A DNA stretch of 49,990 bases from an uncultured Pelagibacteraceae bacterium (GTDB lineage Bacteria; Pseudomonadota; Alphaproteobacteria; Pelagibacterales; Pelagibacteraceae): the NCBI GenBank assembly GCA_902601895.1, contig CACKOU010000007.1, positions 1 through 49,990 on the forward strand. The letters run 5' to 3'. The notes beneath the pieces were generated by a model, which saw only the letters and a program-made list of their open reading frames with translations, was not told the DNA's origin and ran no database searches. Both the position numbers and the translations under genes were made by a program. Positions 16,927-24,744 of this stretch are shown here, one piece after another (position 1 is the first letter of the stretch; every line of letters starts with the position of its first letter).

Positions 16927-18666
16927 ATGGAAAAAAAAATAAGAGGTGGAGCATTAATTGCAAGAGCATTAAAAGATAAAGGTATTAATAAAGTTTTTAC
17001 TCTATCTGGTGGATTTTGTAATCCTGCAATTGAAGGTTTCATGGAATGTCAAATTGATGTAGTTAATTGTCCTCATGAACAAATAGCTGGACACTTAGCA
17101 GATGGACACACAAGAATTACAAGAAAGCCATCTGTATGTTTAGTTGGTCCAGAAGGTTTTGCAAATGCAGTACCATCAATGATGGAAGCATGGGGAGAAA
17201 GAACACCAATAATTTATATAACTGGATCAAGTAGTTTAAAAAGACAAGGGTCAGGTGGCTTTAAAGAAATTGATGATGTTTCAATAGCTGCTCCTCTTAC
17301 AAAATATAGTGCAAGCATTACAGATGGAACAAGAATTAGAGAATTTGTTGATAAAGCTTACAGAATTGCAACGAATGGATATCCTGGAGCTGTTCATCTA
17401 AGTTTGCCAGTAGATATAATGTTTTCTTCATTTGAAGAAAATGTTGGACTGGAAGAAAGACCATTTTCACATAAAGCAAAGCCAGTCGCTAAGGCATGGC
17501 CAGATCCAAATGCTCTATCAAAAATACTTGAGTTAACATGTAATGCAAAAAAACCTGTCATAATTGGAGGACATGGTGTTTGGTGGTCAAACTCAGAAAA
17601 AAATTTAGAGACTGCTGGTGAAAGTTTAAATATTCCAGTTTTTAATGTGCCTTACCATCAAAAACTTTTAGGAGAAGAGGCAAATGCATATATGGGTTTA
17701 GCAGATATTCACCAATATCCACCCTCGGAGTTTGCATTAAATAATTCAGACTTAGTTTTGATGATTGGTGCAAGATTAGATAACCAAATGAATTTTGGTA
17801 ACCCCCCTTTCATTGCAAAAACAACAACTTTAGTTTGTATTAACGGTTCCCATGAAGAAATTGAGTTTAATAGAGCAGCTGATCATAACCTTTTATGTGA
17901 TCCAGGAGTATTTTTGGATACTCTATGTAACTTAAAGAAAAATAATAAATGGAATTTAGGAAATAGTTGGTTTCAAGATAATAAAAATAAAAAGAAAGAT
18001 TGGGTAGATAAATCTTTAAATGAATTAAAGATTGAAGCGGATAAAGCAAAAAAAAATGGTGAGAAAATTCATCCACTGCAATTAGCGTTAGACGTTCAAG
18101 ACGTAATGGATGAAAAAGATTGGCTTATAATTGATGGAGGAAATACTCATTTCTGGTCGGAGATCGCAATAAATTTAGCTGGAGCTCAAGGAAAAAAATT
18201 GGGTGGAATTTTACATCCAGGCACATTTAGTATGCTGGGTGTTGGTGTATCATTTGCATTATCTGCAAAAAATAATAACCCTAAATCGAATGTAATTTTA
18301 ATTAGTGGAGATGGTGCCTTTTTATCTGGAGGCATGTCTATAGAAACTGCATTTTTTGAAAAGAAACCAATCGTTGTTGTTATTGATAATAATGGTGGCT
18401 TAGCATCAATTGGGCAACAACAAGAAAGATTATTTGAAAGCGGAAAAAGAGTTGCAACAGACTTTAGAGATATACCTTTCCACAGCATATTTGAAGGCTT
18501 TGGAGGTCATGGAGAATTAGTAACGAAAAGAGAAGAATTGGGTCCAGCACTAAAAAGGGCTATTGCAAGCGGTAAAACTGCTTGCGTAAATGTAAAAGCT
18601 AAACCTGTATTAAGTCCAATTGTTGCTGCTGTGGCGAGCAAGAGAGAAAAATCATCAATAGAGTAA
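16927..18666 (+). CDS. thiamine-diphosphate-dependent enzyme (acetolactate synthase / 2-oxoacid decarboxylase type)
   Basis: This 579-residue protein has all three domains of the ThDP decarboxylase superfamily. The pyrimidine-binding domain contains the activating E51 in CPHEQIAGHLADG, the middle domain KKPVIIGGHGVWW, and the C-terminal domain the ThDP-Mg motif beginning SGDGAFLSGG and ending DNNGG. The sequence is acetolactate-synthase-like, but no regulatory subunit is nearby and the neighbours are an FMN 2-hydroxyacid oxidase and DmdA-like proteins. A catabolic 2-oxoacid decarboxylase, oxalyl-CoA decarboxylase-like enzyme or carboligase is therefore more likely than branched-chain biosynthesis. 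I cannot name the substrate. It is tightly packed in the operon (1-base gaps on both sides). Confidence 0.85.
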   Translation: MEKKIRGGALIARALKDKGINKVFTLSGGFCNPAIEGFMECQIDVVNCPHEQIAGHLADGHTRITRKPSVCLVGPEGFANAVPSMMEAWGERTPIIYITGSSSLKRQGSGGFKEIDDVSIAAPLTKYSASITDGTRIREFVDKAYRIATNGYPGAVHLSLPVDIMFSSFEENVGLEERPFSHKAKPVAKAWPDPNALSKILELTCNAKKPVIIGGHGVWWSNSEKNLETAGESLNIPVFNVPYHQKLLGEEANAYMGLADIHQYPPSEFALNNSDLVLMIGARLDNQMNFGNPPFIAKTTTLVCINGSHEEIEFNRAADHNLLCDPGVFLDTLCNLKKNNKWNLGNSWFQDNKNKKKDWVDKSLNELKIEADKAKKNGEKIHPLQLALDVQDVMDEKDWLIIDGGNTHFWSEIAINLAGAQGKKLGGILHPGTFSMLGVGVSFALSAKNNNPKSNVILISGDGAFLSGGMSIETAFFEKKPIVVVIDNNGGLASIGQQQERLFESGKRVATDFRDIPFHSIFEGFGGHGELVTKREELGPALKRAIASGKTACVNVKAKPVLSPIVAAVASKREKSSIE

Positions 18667-18667
18667 A

Positions 18668-19003
18668 ATGACAAAATTTAGCTCACATTTATTGAATGGT
18701 TCTGATGGAACTCATGCAAGTAATGTCAAAGTAAAGATTTATCAAATACAATCCTCAAAATTAAAAAAGCTTTTTTTGAATACAAAGACGGATGGAAATG
18801 GTAGGATTAATCAACAATTCAATCTTAGCAAAAAAGATTGTAAATGCGATTATGAAATGATTTGTGATATTAAAAGATACTTTAAAAAGAAAAAAATTGT
18901 GGGTGAAATAGTTATAAGATTTAAAATGACTGATAATAAAAAAAATTATCATTTGCCAATAATAATTTCTCCTAACAGCTATACAGTATGGTGGTCTAAA
19001 TAA
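18668..19003 (+). CDS. transthyretin-like / hydroxyisourate-hydrolase-fold protein with altered active site
   Basis: This 111-residue protein has the length and layout of 5-hydroxyisourate hydrolase. SSHLLNGSDGTHA (5-17) corresponds to the HVLDxxxGxPA block, TDGNGR to the TNxDGR block, and YHLPIIISPNSY (94-105) to the YHVPLLxSPxxY block. H7 and H95 are kept. The C-terminal tetrapeptide YRGS that defines the hydrolase, including its catalytic Ser, is replaced by WWSK (108-111) without a gap. No uricase, OHCU decarboxylase or allantoinase gene is in the window. The fold assignment is good, but urate-pathway activity is unlikely; a hydrolase or binding role on the operon's own intermediate is conjecture. 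Confidence 0.7.
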   Translation: MTKFSSHLLNGSDGTHASNVKVKIYQIQSSKLKKLFLNTKTDGNGRINQQFNLSKKDCKCDYEMICDIKRYFKKKKIVGEIVIRFKMTDNKKNYHLPIIISPNSYTVWWSK

Positions 19004-19006
19004 TAT

Positions 19007-20170
19007 ATGGCTTCATTGATACAAAGTAAAATAAGTACAAAACTAAATATGTCTAGGAGAATAAGAAGAACTCCTTACACCAAGAGAGTTGAAGAGTGTG
19101 GTGTAACTGATTTTACTGTTGTAAATCATATGCTTTTACCAAAAAGATTTCAGAAATCTGTTGAAGATGATTATTGGCATTTAAATGAACATGTTCAGTT
19201 ATGGGATGTGTCTTGTCAAAGACAAGTTCAGATATCGGGTCCAGATGCTAGCTTATTAGTTCAAAAAATGACACCAAGATCATTAAAAAATATGGAAACT
19301 GGAAAATGTTTTTATATTCCTATGATTGATGAAAATGCTGGAATGATAAATGATCCAGTATTGTTAAAATTAGATGACGATATGTTTTGGATTTCTATAG
19401 CAGACTCAGATGTATTGCTATGGGCAAAAGGTATAGCAGTTGGTTTAAATTTGAATGTAAATATAACTGAACCGGATGTATATCCTCTTGCGGTACAAGG
19501 TCCAAAGTCTGAAGATTTGATGGCATCAATATTTGGAGAAGATATTAGAAAATTAAAATTTTTTAATTTTAGAATATTTGATTTTTTAGGAACAAAACAG
19601 GTTATTGCAAGATCGGGATATAGCAAACAAGATGGATTTGAAATTTATTTTAAATGCTTTGAAGATTACTTCGACAAAAATGAAATGGGAGAAAAAATTT
19701 GGGATATAATATGGAAAGCTGGTAAAGAATTTAATATTGCGCCGGGATGCCCAAATTTAATTGACAGAATAGAAGCAGGATTAATGTCGTATGGAAATGA
19801 TTTTACAAAAGAAAACAATCCAATTGAATGTAACTTAGAAAAATATTGTAATAACGAAAGTGATCATGATTTCATTGGAAAAAATGCTTTAGAAAATATT
19901 AAGAAACAAGGTGTAAAACAAAAATTAAAAGGAGTATTGTTTGATGGTGTAGATTGTCCTCCATGTTCAATTCCTTTTCCGCTATATTCAAAAGATAAGA
20001 GATTAATTGGTAAAATTACATCAGGGATTTATTCTCCAAGATTCAAAAAAAATATTGGTTTATCAATGATTTTAAATGAATTTTGTAAAATAGGGTCAGA
20101 AGTTTTAGTGCACACTCCGGATAATAAATTAAGAAAAGGAATTGTGTCCTCTTTACCATTTTCAAAATAA
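19007..20170 (+). CDS. DmdA-like (dimethylsulfoniopropionate demethylase family) GcvT-fold methyltransferase
   Basis: This 387-residue protein matches the DmdA pattern along its length: RRIRRTPYTKRVEECGV, VVNHMLLPKRF, HLNEHVQLWDVSCQRQV, GMINDPVLLKL (112-122, DmdA form GGMLNDPV), PLAVQGPKSEDLM, IARSGYSKQDGFEIYF, PGCPNLIDRIEAGLMSYGNDF and a C-terminal TSGIYSPRFKKNIGLSMI. DmdA moves a methyl group from DMSP to tetrahydrofolate, giving methylmercaptopropionate. Family members also include uncharacterised paralogues. The operon lacks DmdB, DmdC and DmdD and instead holds a 2-hydroxyacid oxidase and a ThDP enzyme, so another methylated substrate is quite possible. The start is 3 bases after the upstream stop. 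Confidence 0.8.
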   Translation: MASLIQSKISTKLNMSRRIRRTPYTKRVEECGVTDFTVVNHMLLPKRFQKSVEDDYWHLNEHVQLWDVSCQRQVQISGPDASLLVQKMTPRSLKNMETGKCFYIPMIDENAGMINDPVLLKLDDDMFWISIADSDVLLWAKGIAVGLNLNVNITEPDVYPLAVQGPKSEDLMASIFGEDIRKLKFFNFRIFDFLGTKQVIARSGYSKQDGFEIYFKCFEDYFDKNEMGEKIWDIIWKAGKEFNIAPGCPNLIDRIEAGLMSYGNDFTKENNPIECNLEKYCNNESDHDFIGKNALENIKKQGVKQKLKGVLFDGVDCPPCSIPFPLYSKDKRLIGKITSGIYSPRFKKNIGLSMILNEFCKIGSEVLVHTPDNKLRKGIVSSLPFSK

Positions 20171-20193
20171 TAATTAGTGGGTATAAGACTTAT

Positions 20194-21318
20194 ATGAAAA
20201 GAGCAGTAATAGCAGGATATTCAAGATCACCTTTTACTATGGCAAGAAAAGGTGAATTAGTTGATGTTAAGCCTGTAAATATGTTTGCCGAAGTTGTTAA
20301 AAATCTTGTGTCTAAAACTAAAGTAAATCCTGCTGATATAGAAGATATTGTTGTTGGGTGTGCTTTCCAGGTTGGAGAGCAGAGTTTTAATATTGGGAAA
20401 CTCACAACATTTTTGTCTGGAATGGAAATACATACATCAGGAATGACCGTTGATAGATGGTGCGGTTCATCTATGGAAGCTATTCATGTTGCAGCCGGTA
20501 AAATAGCAATGGGCGCAGGTAAAGTTTTTGTATGCGGAGGTGTTGAAAGTATGACTAGAGTTACAACTGGCTTTGAACCAATACCCTATCCTTACACAGA
20601 TAAAGAAAATCCAAATGTTTATTTTTCAATGGGTATAACTGCTGAAAATGTTGCGAAGAGATATAAAATTTCAAGAACTGAACAACAAGAGTTTGCAATT
20701 CAAAGTCATCAAAAAGCTAATGAAGCTGAAGTTAATGGTAAATTTAAAAATGAAATAGTTGAAATCGCTGGCTGCACAAAAGATGGAAACATACGTCCAA
20801 AAAGCAATCAAGAAACTTTAGATGGTTTAAAACTTGCATTTGATCAAGAAGGAACTGTTACAGCAGCAACATCCTCACCTCTTACCGATGGAGCAGCAGC
20901 AACATTGATATGTGAAGAAAGCTATGCAAAAGAAAATGGATTAGAGATTTTAGGTAGAATTGTTGCAACTGGAGTTAAAGGGTGTGAGCCTGATGTGATG
21001 GGACTTGGACCTATAGGAGCAACTAAAAAAGCATTAGAGAGAGCAAATTTATCAATTAATGATATTGATATTGTAGAAATTAATGAAGCTTTCGCATCTC
21101 AATCAATAGCATGTTTAAAAGAACTAGGTATCGATCAAAAGAAAGCTAATTTAGATGGTGGAGCCTTAGCACTTGGTCATCCTCTAGGAGCAACAGGGGC
21201 TAGAATTACCGGCAAAGCTGCGGATTTGCTTAGACGTGAAAATAAGAAATACGCTTTATCTACTCAATGTATTGGTTTAGGTATGGGTATTGCGACTGTA
21301 ATCGAGTCGGTAAATTAA
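20194..21318 (+). CDS. thiolase (acetyl-CoA C-acyltransferase)
   Basis: This 374-residue thiolase has the acylation nucleophile C90 in DRWCGSSMEA, the INEAFASQ block, H329 in ALGHPLGATGAR and the second catalytic Cys C359 in STQCIGLGMG. It cleaves 3-oxoacyl-CoA with CoA, or runs the reverse condensation. It is the last gene of the GcvT/DmdA-like operon (23-bp gap) and may process an acyl-CoA end product of that pathway, or complete beta-oxidation with the FadN-type enzyme at 6001-8223, which has no thiolase beside it. Its stop codon directly abuts the stop of the convergent PotC-like gene. Confidence 0.87.
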   Translation: MKRAVIAGYSRSPFTMARKGELVDVKPVNMFAEVVKNLVSKTKVNPADIEDIVVGCAFQVGEQSFNIGKLTTFLSGMEIHTSGMTVDRWCGSSMEAIHVAAGKIAMGAGKVFVCGGVESMTRVTTGFEPIPYPYTDKENPNVYFSMGITAENVAKRYKISRTEQQEFAIQSHQKANEAEVNGKFKNEIVEIAGCTKDGNIRPKSNQETLDGLKLAFDQEGTVTAATSSPLTDGAAATLICEESYAKENGLEILGRIVATGVKGCEPDVMGLGPIGATKKALERANLSINDIDIVEINEAFASQSIACLKELGIDQKKANLDGGALALGHPLGATGARITGKAADLLRRENKKYALSTQCIGLGMGIATVIESVN

Positions 21319-22173
21319 TTATCTATTAATTCCTCTTAAACGTTCCGATCTTCTCCTCAATAATTCTGCACTAATCAATATTAAAGTTGATAAAATGATT
21401 AAACATGTAGCAACTGCTAGAATTGTCGGACTTAATTGTTCTCTTAAACCTGTCCACATTTGAATTGGAATAGTTGTGTTTTCAAGACCAGCTAAAAATA
21501 GAACGACTACAACTTCATCAAAAGAAGTTACAAAAGCAAACAAACCTCCAGATATTACTCCAGGTAAAATTAACGGAAGTGTAACTTTCATAAATGTATT
21601 TACTGGGTTACTACCTAAACTAGCTGCTGCTCTCGTCACACTATGATCAAAACCTGATAATGTTGCAGTAACAGTAATTACAACAAAAGGTGTTCCCAAA
21701 ATTATATGAGCTAAAACTATTCCTGTATGAGTTGCGGCTAAACCTGCTTTTGCCATAAAAAAGAATATTGCAACACCTGATATAATAAGTGGAACTATCA
21801 TTGGTGAAATCAAAGTTGCCATTATTATTCCTTTAAAAGGCATATGTCTGCTGCTCAATCCTAATGCAGCAACCGTTCCTAAAATTACTGACCCTAAAGT
21901 TGCAAATATAGCAATAATAAAACTATTCTTTGCAGCAAGACCCCATGGATTCTTTGTACCGTAAACCATATCTTTGTACCATCTTAATGAAAAAGCATCT
22001 GGGTCTAAATTCTTCATTCCTTCTGAAAAAACAAGAAACTCCTCTGCATTAAATGATAAAGGAAATATTACAAACAATGGTGCAATTAAAAAAATAAAAA
22101 CAAAAGTGCATATAGCAATATAAAAGTAGTGCCAAATTCTATATCTAGTTTCTGTATACTTTGGTAATGCCAT
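21319..22173 (-). CDS. spermidine/putrescine-type ABC transporter permease, PotC-like
   Basis: This 284-residue inner-membrane permease has six predicted spans. PotC-type features are FIFLIAPLFVIFPLSFNAEEF near the N-terminus, SLRWYKDMVYG, and the EAA docking loop AAASLGSNPVNTFMKVTLPLILPGVISG, then FAFVTSFDEVVVVLFLAG. It is the last gene of the six-gene minus-strand unit and starts one base after the PotB-like stop. The system belongs to the polyamine/opine/ferric-type importers; the ligand is discussed under the binding protein. Confidence 0.88.
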   Translation of the reverse strand: MALPKYTETRYRIWHYFYIAICTFVFIFLIAPLFVIFPLSFNAEEFLVFSEGMKNLDPDAFSLRWYKDMVYGTKNPWGLAAKNSFIIAIFATLGSVILGTVAALGLSSRHMPFKGIIMATLISPMIVPLIISGVAIFFFMAKAGLAATHTGIVLAHIILGTPFVVITVTATLSGFDHSVTRAAASLGSNPVNTFMKVTLPLILPGVISGGLFAFVTSFDEVVVVLFLAGLENTTIPIQMWTGLREQLSPTILAVATCLIILSTLILISAELLRRRSERLRGINR

Positions 22174-22174
22174 A

Positions 22175-23437
22175 CTAACCTAATTTAATATTATCAACTC
22201 CAACTAATTTATTATAAAGCCAATAGATAACCAAAACTCCTCCAAGTAACATTAGTCCCATCGCTGATGCAAAACTCCAATCTAAAGTAGTCTTCATATG
22301 ATAGGCAATTTGGTTACTTATTAATGTTCCTGATGCTCCCCCAACTAAGGCTGGTGTAATGTAATATCCAATAGCTAAAATAAAAACTAAAAGACACCCT
22401 GCCCCAATCCCTGGTATTGTTAATGGAAAGTATACTTTCCAAAAAGCTACGAAAGGAGTTCCACCAAGAGATTTACCTGCTCTCATTAAACTTGGCGAGA
22501 TAGTTTTCATTACACTATAAAGTGGCAAAACCATAAACGGTAATAAAATTTGCGTCATTGCAACATAAGTTCCAACTTTATTGTACATCATTTCTGGCCT
22601 ATTATCGTCTGCCACGAGCCCAATCATTACAAAAAAATCATTAACTACTCCTTGCTGTTGAAGTAAAATCATCCAGCTAGCTGTTCTAACTAATAATGAT
22701 GTCCAAAATGGAAGAAGAACGCAAATCATTAATAAATTACTGTACTTCATAGGGAGTGTGGCTAGTAAATGGGCTATTGGGTAACCCATTAAAAAACAGA
22801 ATATAGTAACAAAGAAAGCAACCTCTACAGTTCTCAACCATAAAATTCTATGTATTCTTCTATCCTCACTAACTTGAGTAATTTTGTTATCTTCATTCAA
22901 ATACATGTCCATAGCTTTAAGATATTTGGCAGAGGTATATGGGGGAGCAGTTCTCTTAATTGCTTGCCAATATTCTACATTTCTCCACCTTTTATGGACT
23001 TTCATTATTTGCTCTTTGATACTCTGACTTTCGTCAATTTTATTTCTTTTAATTTGTCTAAATAACTTTTTTACAATTGTATTAAATCCATTTTTTTCTT
23101 TATTTAATCTCTGAGCTAATTTACCGTGTTCTTTTTTATCAACTAGAATTTTAAAATCCTCTAAAAAAGATACAAATACTTCTTCTGGAGGCAAATCTTT
23201 ACCATTCCATGTTTCCATAGACTTAAAAGTTTTTGGCAGCATGTTTGTAATCATCTTGTCATCGATGCTTCTTGTAAACATTTCTGCAATTGGAAAAATA
23301 TAAGTAATTATTAAAAATAATAATAAAGGTACAACTAATAAAAATGCTTTAATTTTGTTTTTTCTCTCAGCTTTTCTTAAGCTTATTTCAAGTGGTATTC
23401 CATCAGTAGTTAATATTTGATTTGTTTCGCTGCTCAT
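22175..23437 (-). CDS. spermidine/putrescine-type ABC transporter permease, PotB-like, with long cytoplasmic or periplasmic insert
   Basis: This 420-residue permease is about 130 residues longer than E. coli PotB. The extra sequence lies after the first membrane span, at about residues 60-190: a charged, helical segment containing FLEDFKILVDKKEHGK and KRTAPPYTSAKYLKAMD. The remaining spans and the EAA loop (AGKSLGGTPFVAFWKVYFPLTIPGIGAG) are normal. Similar inserts occur in alphaproteobacterial PotB relatives, so it is a subfamily trait. The start codon lies directly after the T-tract of the hairpin at 23445-23472, so initiation and termination signals overlap here. Confidence 0.87.
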   Translation of the reverse strand: MSSETNQILTTDGIPLEISLRKAERKNKIKAFLLVVPLLLFLIITYIFPIAEMFTRSIDDKMITNMLPKTFKSMETWNGKDLPPEEVFVSFLEDFKILVDKKEHGKLAQRLNKEKNGFNTIVKKLFRQIKRNKIDESQSIKEQIMKVHKRWRNVEYWQAIKRTAPPYTSAKYLKAMDMYLNEDNKITQVSEDRRIHRILWLRTVEVAFFVTIFCFLMGYPIAHLLATLPMKYSNLLMICVLLPFWTSLLVRTASWMILLQQQGVVNDFFVMIGLVADDNRPEMMYNKVGTYVAMTQILLPFMVLPLYSVMKTISPSLMRAGKSLGGTPFVAFWKVYFPLTIPGIGAGCLLVFILAIGYYITPALVGGASGTLISNQIAYHMKTTLDWSFASAMGLMLLGGVLVIYWLYNKLVGVDNIKLG

Positions 23438-23444
23438 AAAAAAA

Positions 23445-23472
23445 TAGGGCGGTTAGTTATATAACCGCCCTA
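23445..23472 (-). terminator. intra-operon hairpin terminator/attenuator after the PotD-like gene
   Basis: A perfect 11-bp stem (23445-23455 with 23462-23472, core TAGGGCGGTT/AACCGCCCTA) closes a 6-nt loop. On the minus strand it is followed by a run of seven T, and the next three bases are the ATG of the PotB-like gene. A weaker stem (TTCAGT/ACTGAA, 23488-23493 with 23501-23506) sits between it and the binding-protein stop. Confidence 0.82.
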
Positions 23473-23507
23473 AATATATTATATATATTCAGTGTTTAAA
23501 ACTGAAA

Positions 23508-24629
23508 TTATAGGCCTGCTTTCATAGCTTCCCACTTTTCTCCAATCTCTGTTCCATTGTCAGCCCAGAAGAAAGGGTCTACTAAAAAGTAACGTTTAGT
23601 ATTATCAGGAGCAGTTGGCATTTGAGGCATCATTTCAGTTTTACCATCTTTGTACCAAGGCTCATTTGCTTTGATAATTTCCAAAGAAGACAATCTGTAT
23701 GGTGCATAAGCAATATATTTTGCACTACCAGCTAACATTTCTGTGTTTGTCATCATAGCTAAAGCTTTTTTAGCATTTGCTTCATCCGGTCCACCTTTTA
23801 CAAGTGCGAAATATTCATAGTCAAGACCCTGTCCATCCCATACTTGTTTGATTGGAGCACCTTCACCAATTTCAGCATTAAAGAATCTTCCATTCCAACC
23901 AGTTGCCATTACAACTTCACCAGCAACTAATAATTCTGGTGGTTGAGCACCAGCAGACCAGAATACACATCCACCATTTGGATCTGTGCACAATGCTTTG
24001 ATTTTGTCCATAGCTCTGTCAATACCACCATCAGCTTCAAGTTTTCTGTAGATTAATTCTCCACCTTTACCCATTTTTACTCCATCTGCGGCTAAGGCTA
24101 TCTCAAGATTTGTCAAAGCGCTTTTGTATATTGCTCTTTTTCCAGGAAATTTTTTTGTATTAAAAAAGTCCTTAATAGTTTTTGGAACTTTTTTTCCAGA
24201 AAATGCTCTTGTGTCATATGCATAATTCCAAGAATATAAAATATTTCCTACTGCACATTTACTTGGCATTGGAGCAAAGAAATCTTCACTTGCAGGAGTT
24301 CCATCTGGGGCTGCTGGGAAGTCTTTATCAAAATCGAATTCAACAAAAATTCCTTCGTCACATCCGTTGATAGTATCAAATGCAAATACATCGATAATAT
24401 CCCAAGTAATTGCACCTGCTTCTTTTTGAGCTTTGATTTCAGATAATCCACCTGAATAGTCTACCCAGTTGATATCAACACCAAGAGCTTTTGCAGTTGG
24501 ATCACCATACCCTAGCTTTTGAGACTCTGTATAAGCTCCACCCCAAGATGCTACTGTAACCGCAAATGCAGATGAAGTTATTGAAAGAGCAAAAGAAAGA
24601 GCAAGTAATAATTTACTTAATTTTTTCAT
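23508..24629 (-). CDS. PotD-type ABC transporter substrate-binding protein
   Basis: This 373-residue periplasmic protein has a signal peptide (MKKLSKLLLALSFALSITSSAFA) followed by VTVASWGGAYTESQ, the typical start of the PotD/PotF/AfuA-like binding proteins. Later blocks are WDIIDVFAFD, ILYSWNYAYD and VFWSAGAQPPELLVAGEVVMATGWNGR. A strong Shine-Dalgarno sequence (TCCTCC on the plus strand at 24634-24639) fits high expression. Annotation by similarity would say spermidine/putrescine, but the operon also encodes EutA-like and ectoine-hydrolase-like proteins, so ectoine or a related cyclic amidine/osmolyte is an attractive ligand. The 115-bp gap to the ATPase gene holds no ORF and may contain a separate promoter. 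Confidence 0.88.
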   Translation of the reverse strand: MKKLSKLLLALSFALSITSSAFAVTVASWGGAYTESQKLGYGDPTAKALGVDINWVDYSGGLSEIKAQKEAGAITWDIIDVFAFDTINGCDEGIFVEFDFDKDFPAAPDGTPASEDFFAPMPSKCAVGNILYSWNYAYDTRAFSGKKVPKTIKDFFNTKKFPGKRAIYKSALTNLEIALAADGVKMGKGGELIYRKLEADGGIDRAMDKIKALCTDPNGGCVFWSAGAQPPELLVAGEVVMATGWNGRFFNAEIGEGAPIKQVWDGQGLDYEYFALVKGGPDEANAKKALAMMTNTEMLAGSAKYIAYAPYRLSSLEIIKANEPWYKDGKTEMMPQMPTAPDNTKRYFLVDPFFWADNGTEIGEKWEAMKAGL

Positions 24630-24633
24630 TTAT

Positions 24634-24639
24634 CCTCCG
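24634..24639 (-). promoter_or_regulatory. strong Shine-Dalgarno site of the PotD-like gene
   Basis: GGAGGA on the minus strand ends 4 bases before the ATG at 24629. Most starts in this window have weak or no Shine-Dalgarno sequence; the binding-protein genes are the exceptions (also 13739-13743 and 41056-41062). Confidence 0.7.
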
Positions 24640-24744
24640 TTTAAACGTTTAATATAAATTAATTTATATAAGTGAAGTACAACAAAATCGTTATTCAGAG
24701 TCAACAGGCCATTTTGTTATAGGAATACTAGACTATTTGAGAAA

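Noticed and set aside
16927..18666. Assigning the ThDP enzyme as the biosynthetic acetolactate synthase large subunit
   Set aside because: No small regulatory subunit or ilvC lies nearby, and the operon partners are catabolic-type enzymes.
18668..19003. Calling the transthyretin-like protein a hydroxyisourate hydrolase of purine breakdown
   Set aside because: The YRGS signature is missing and there is no uricase, OHCU decarboxylase or allantoinase gene in the window.
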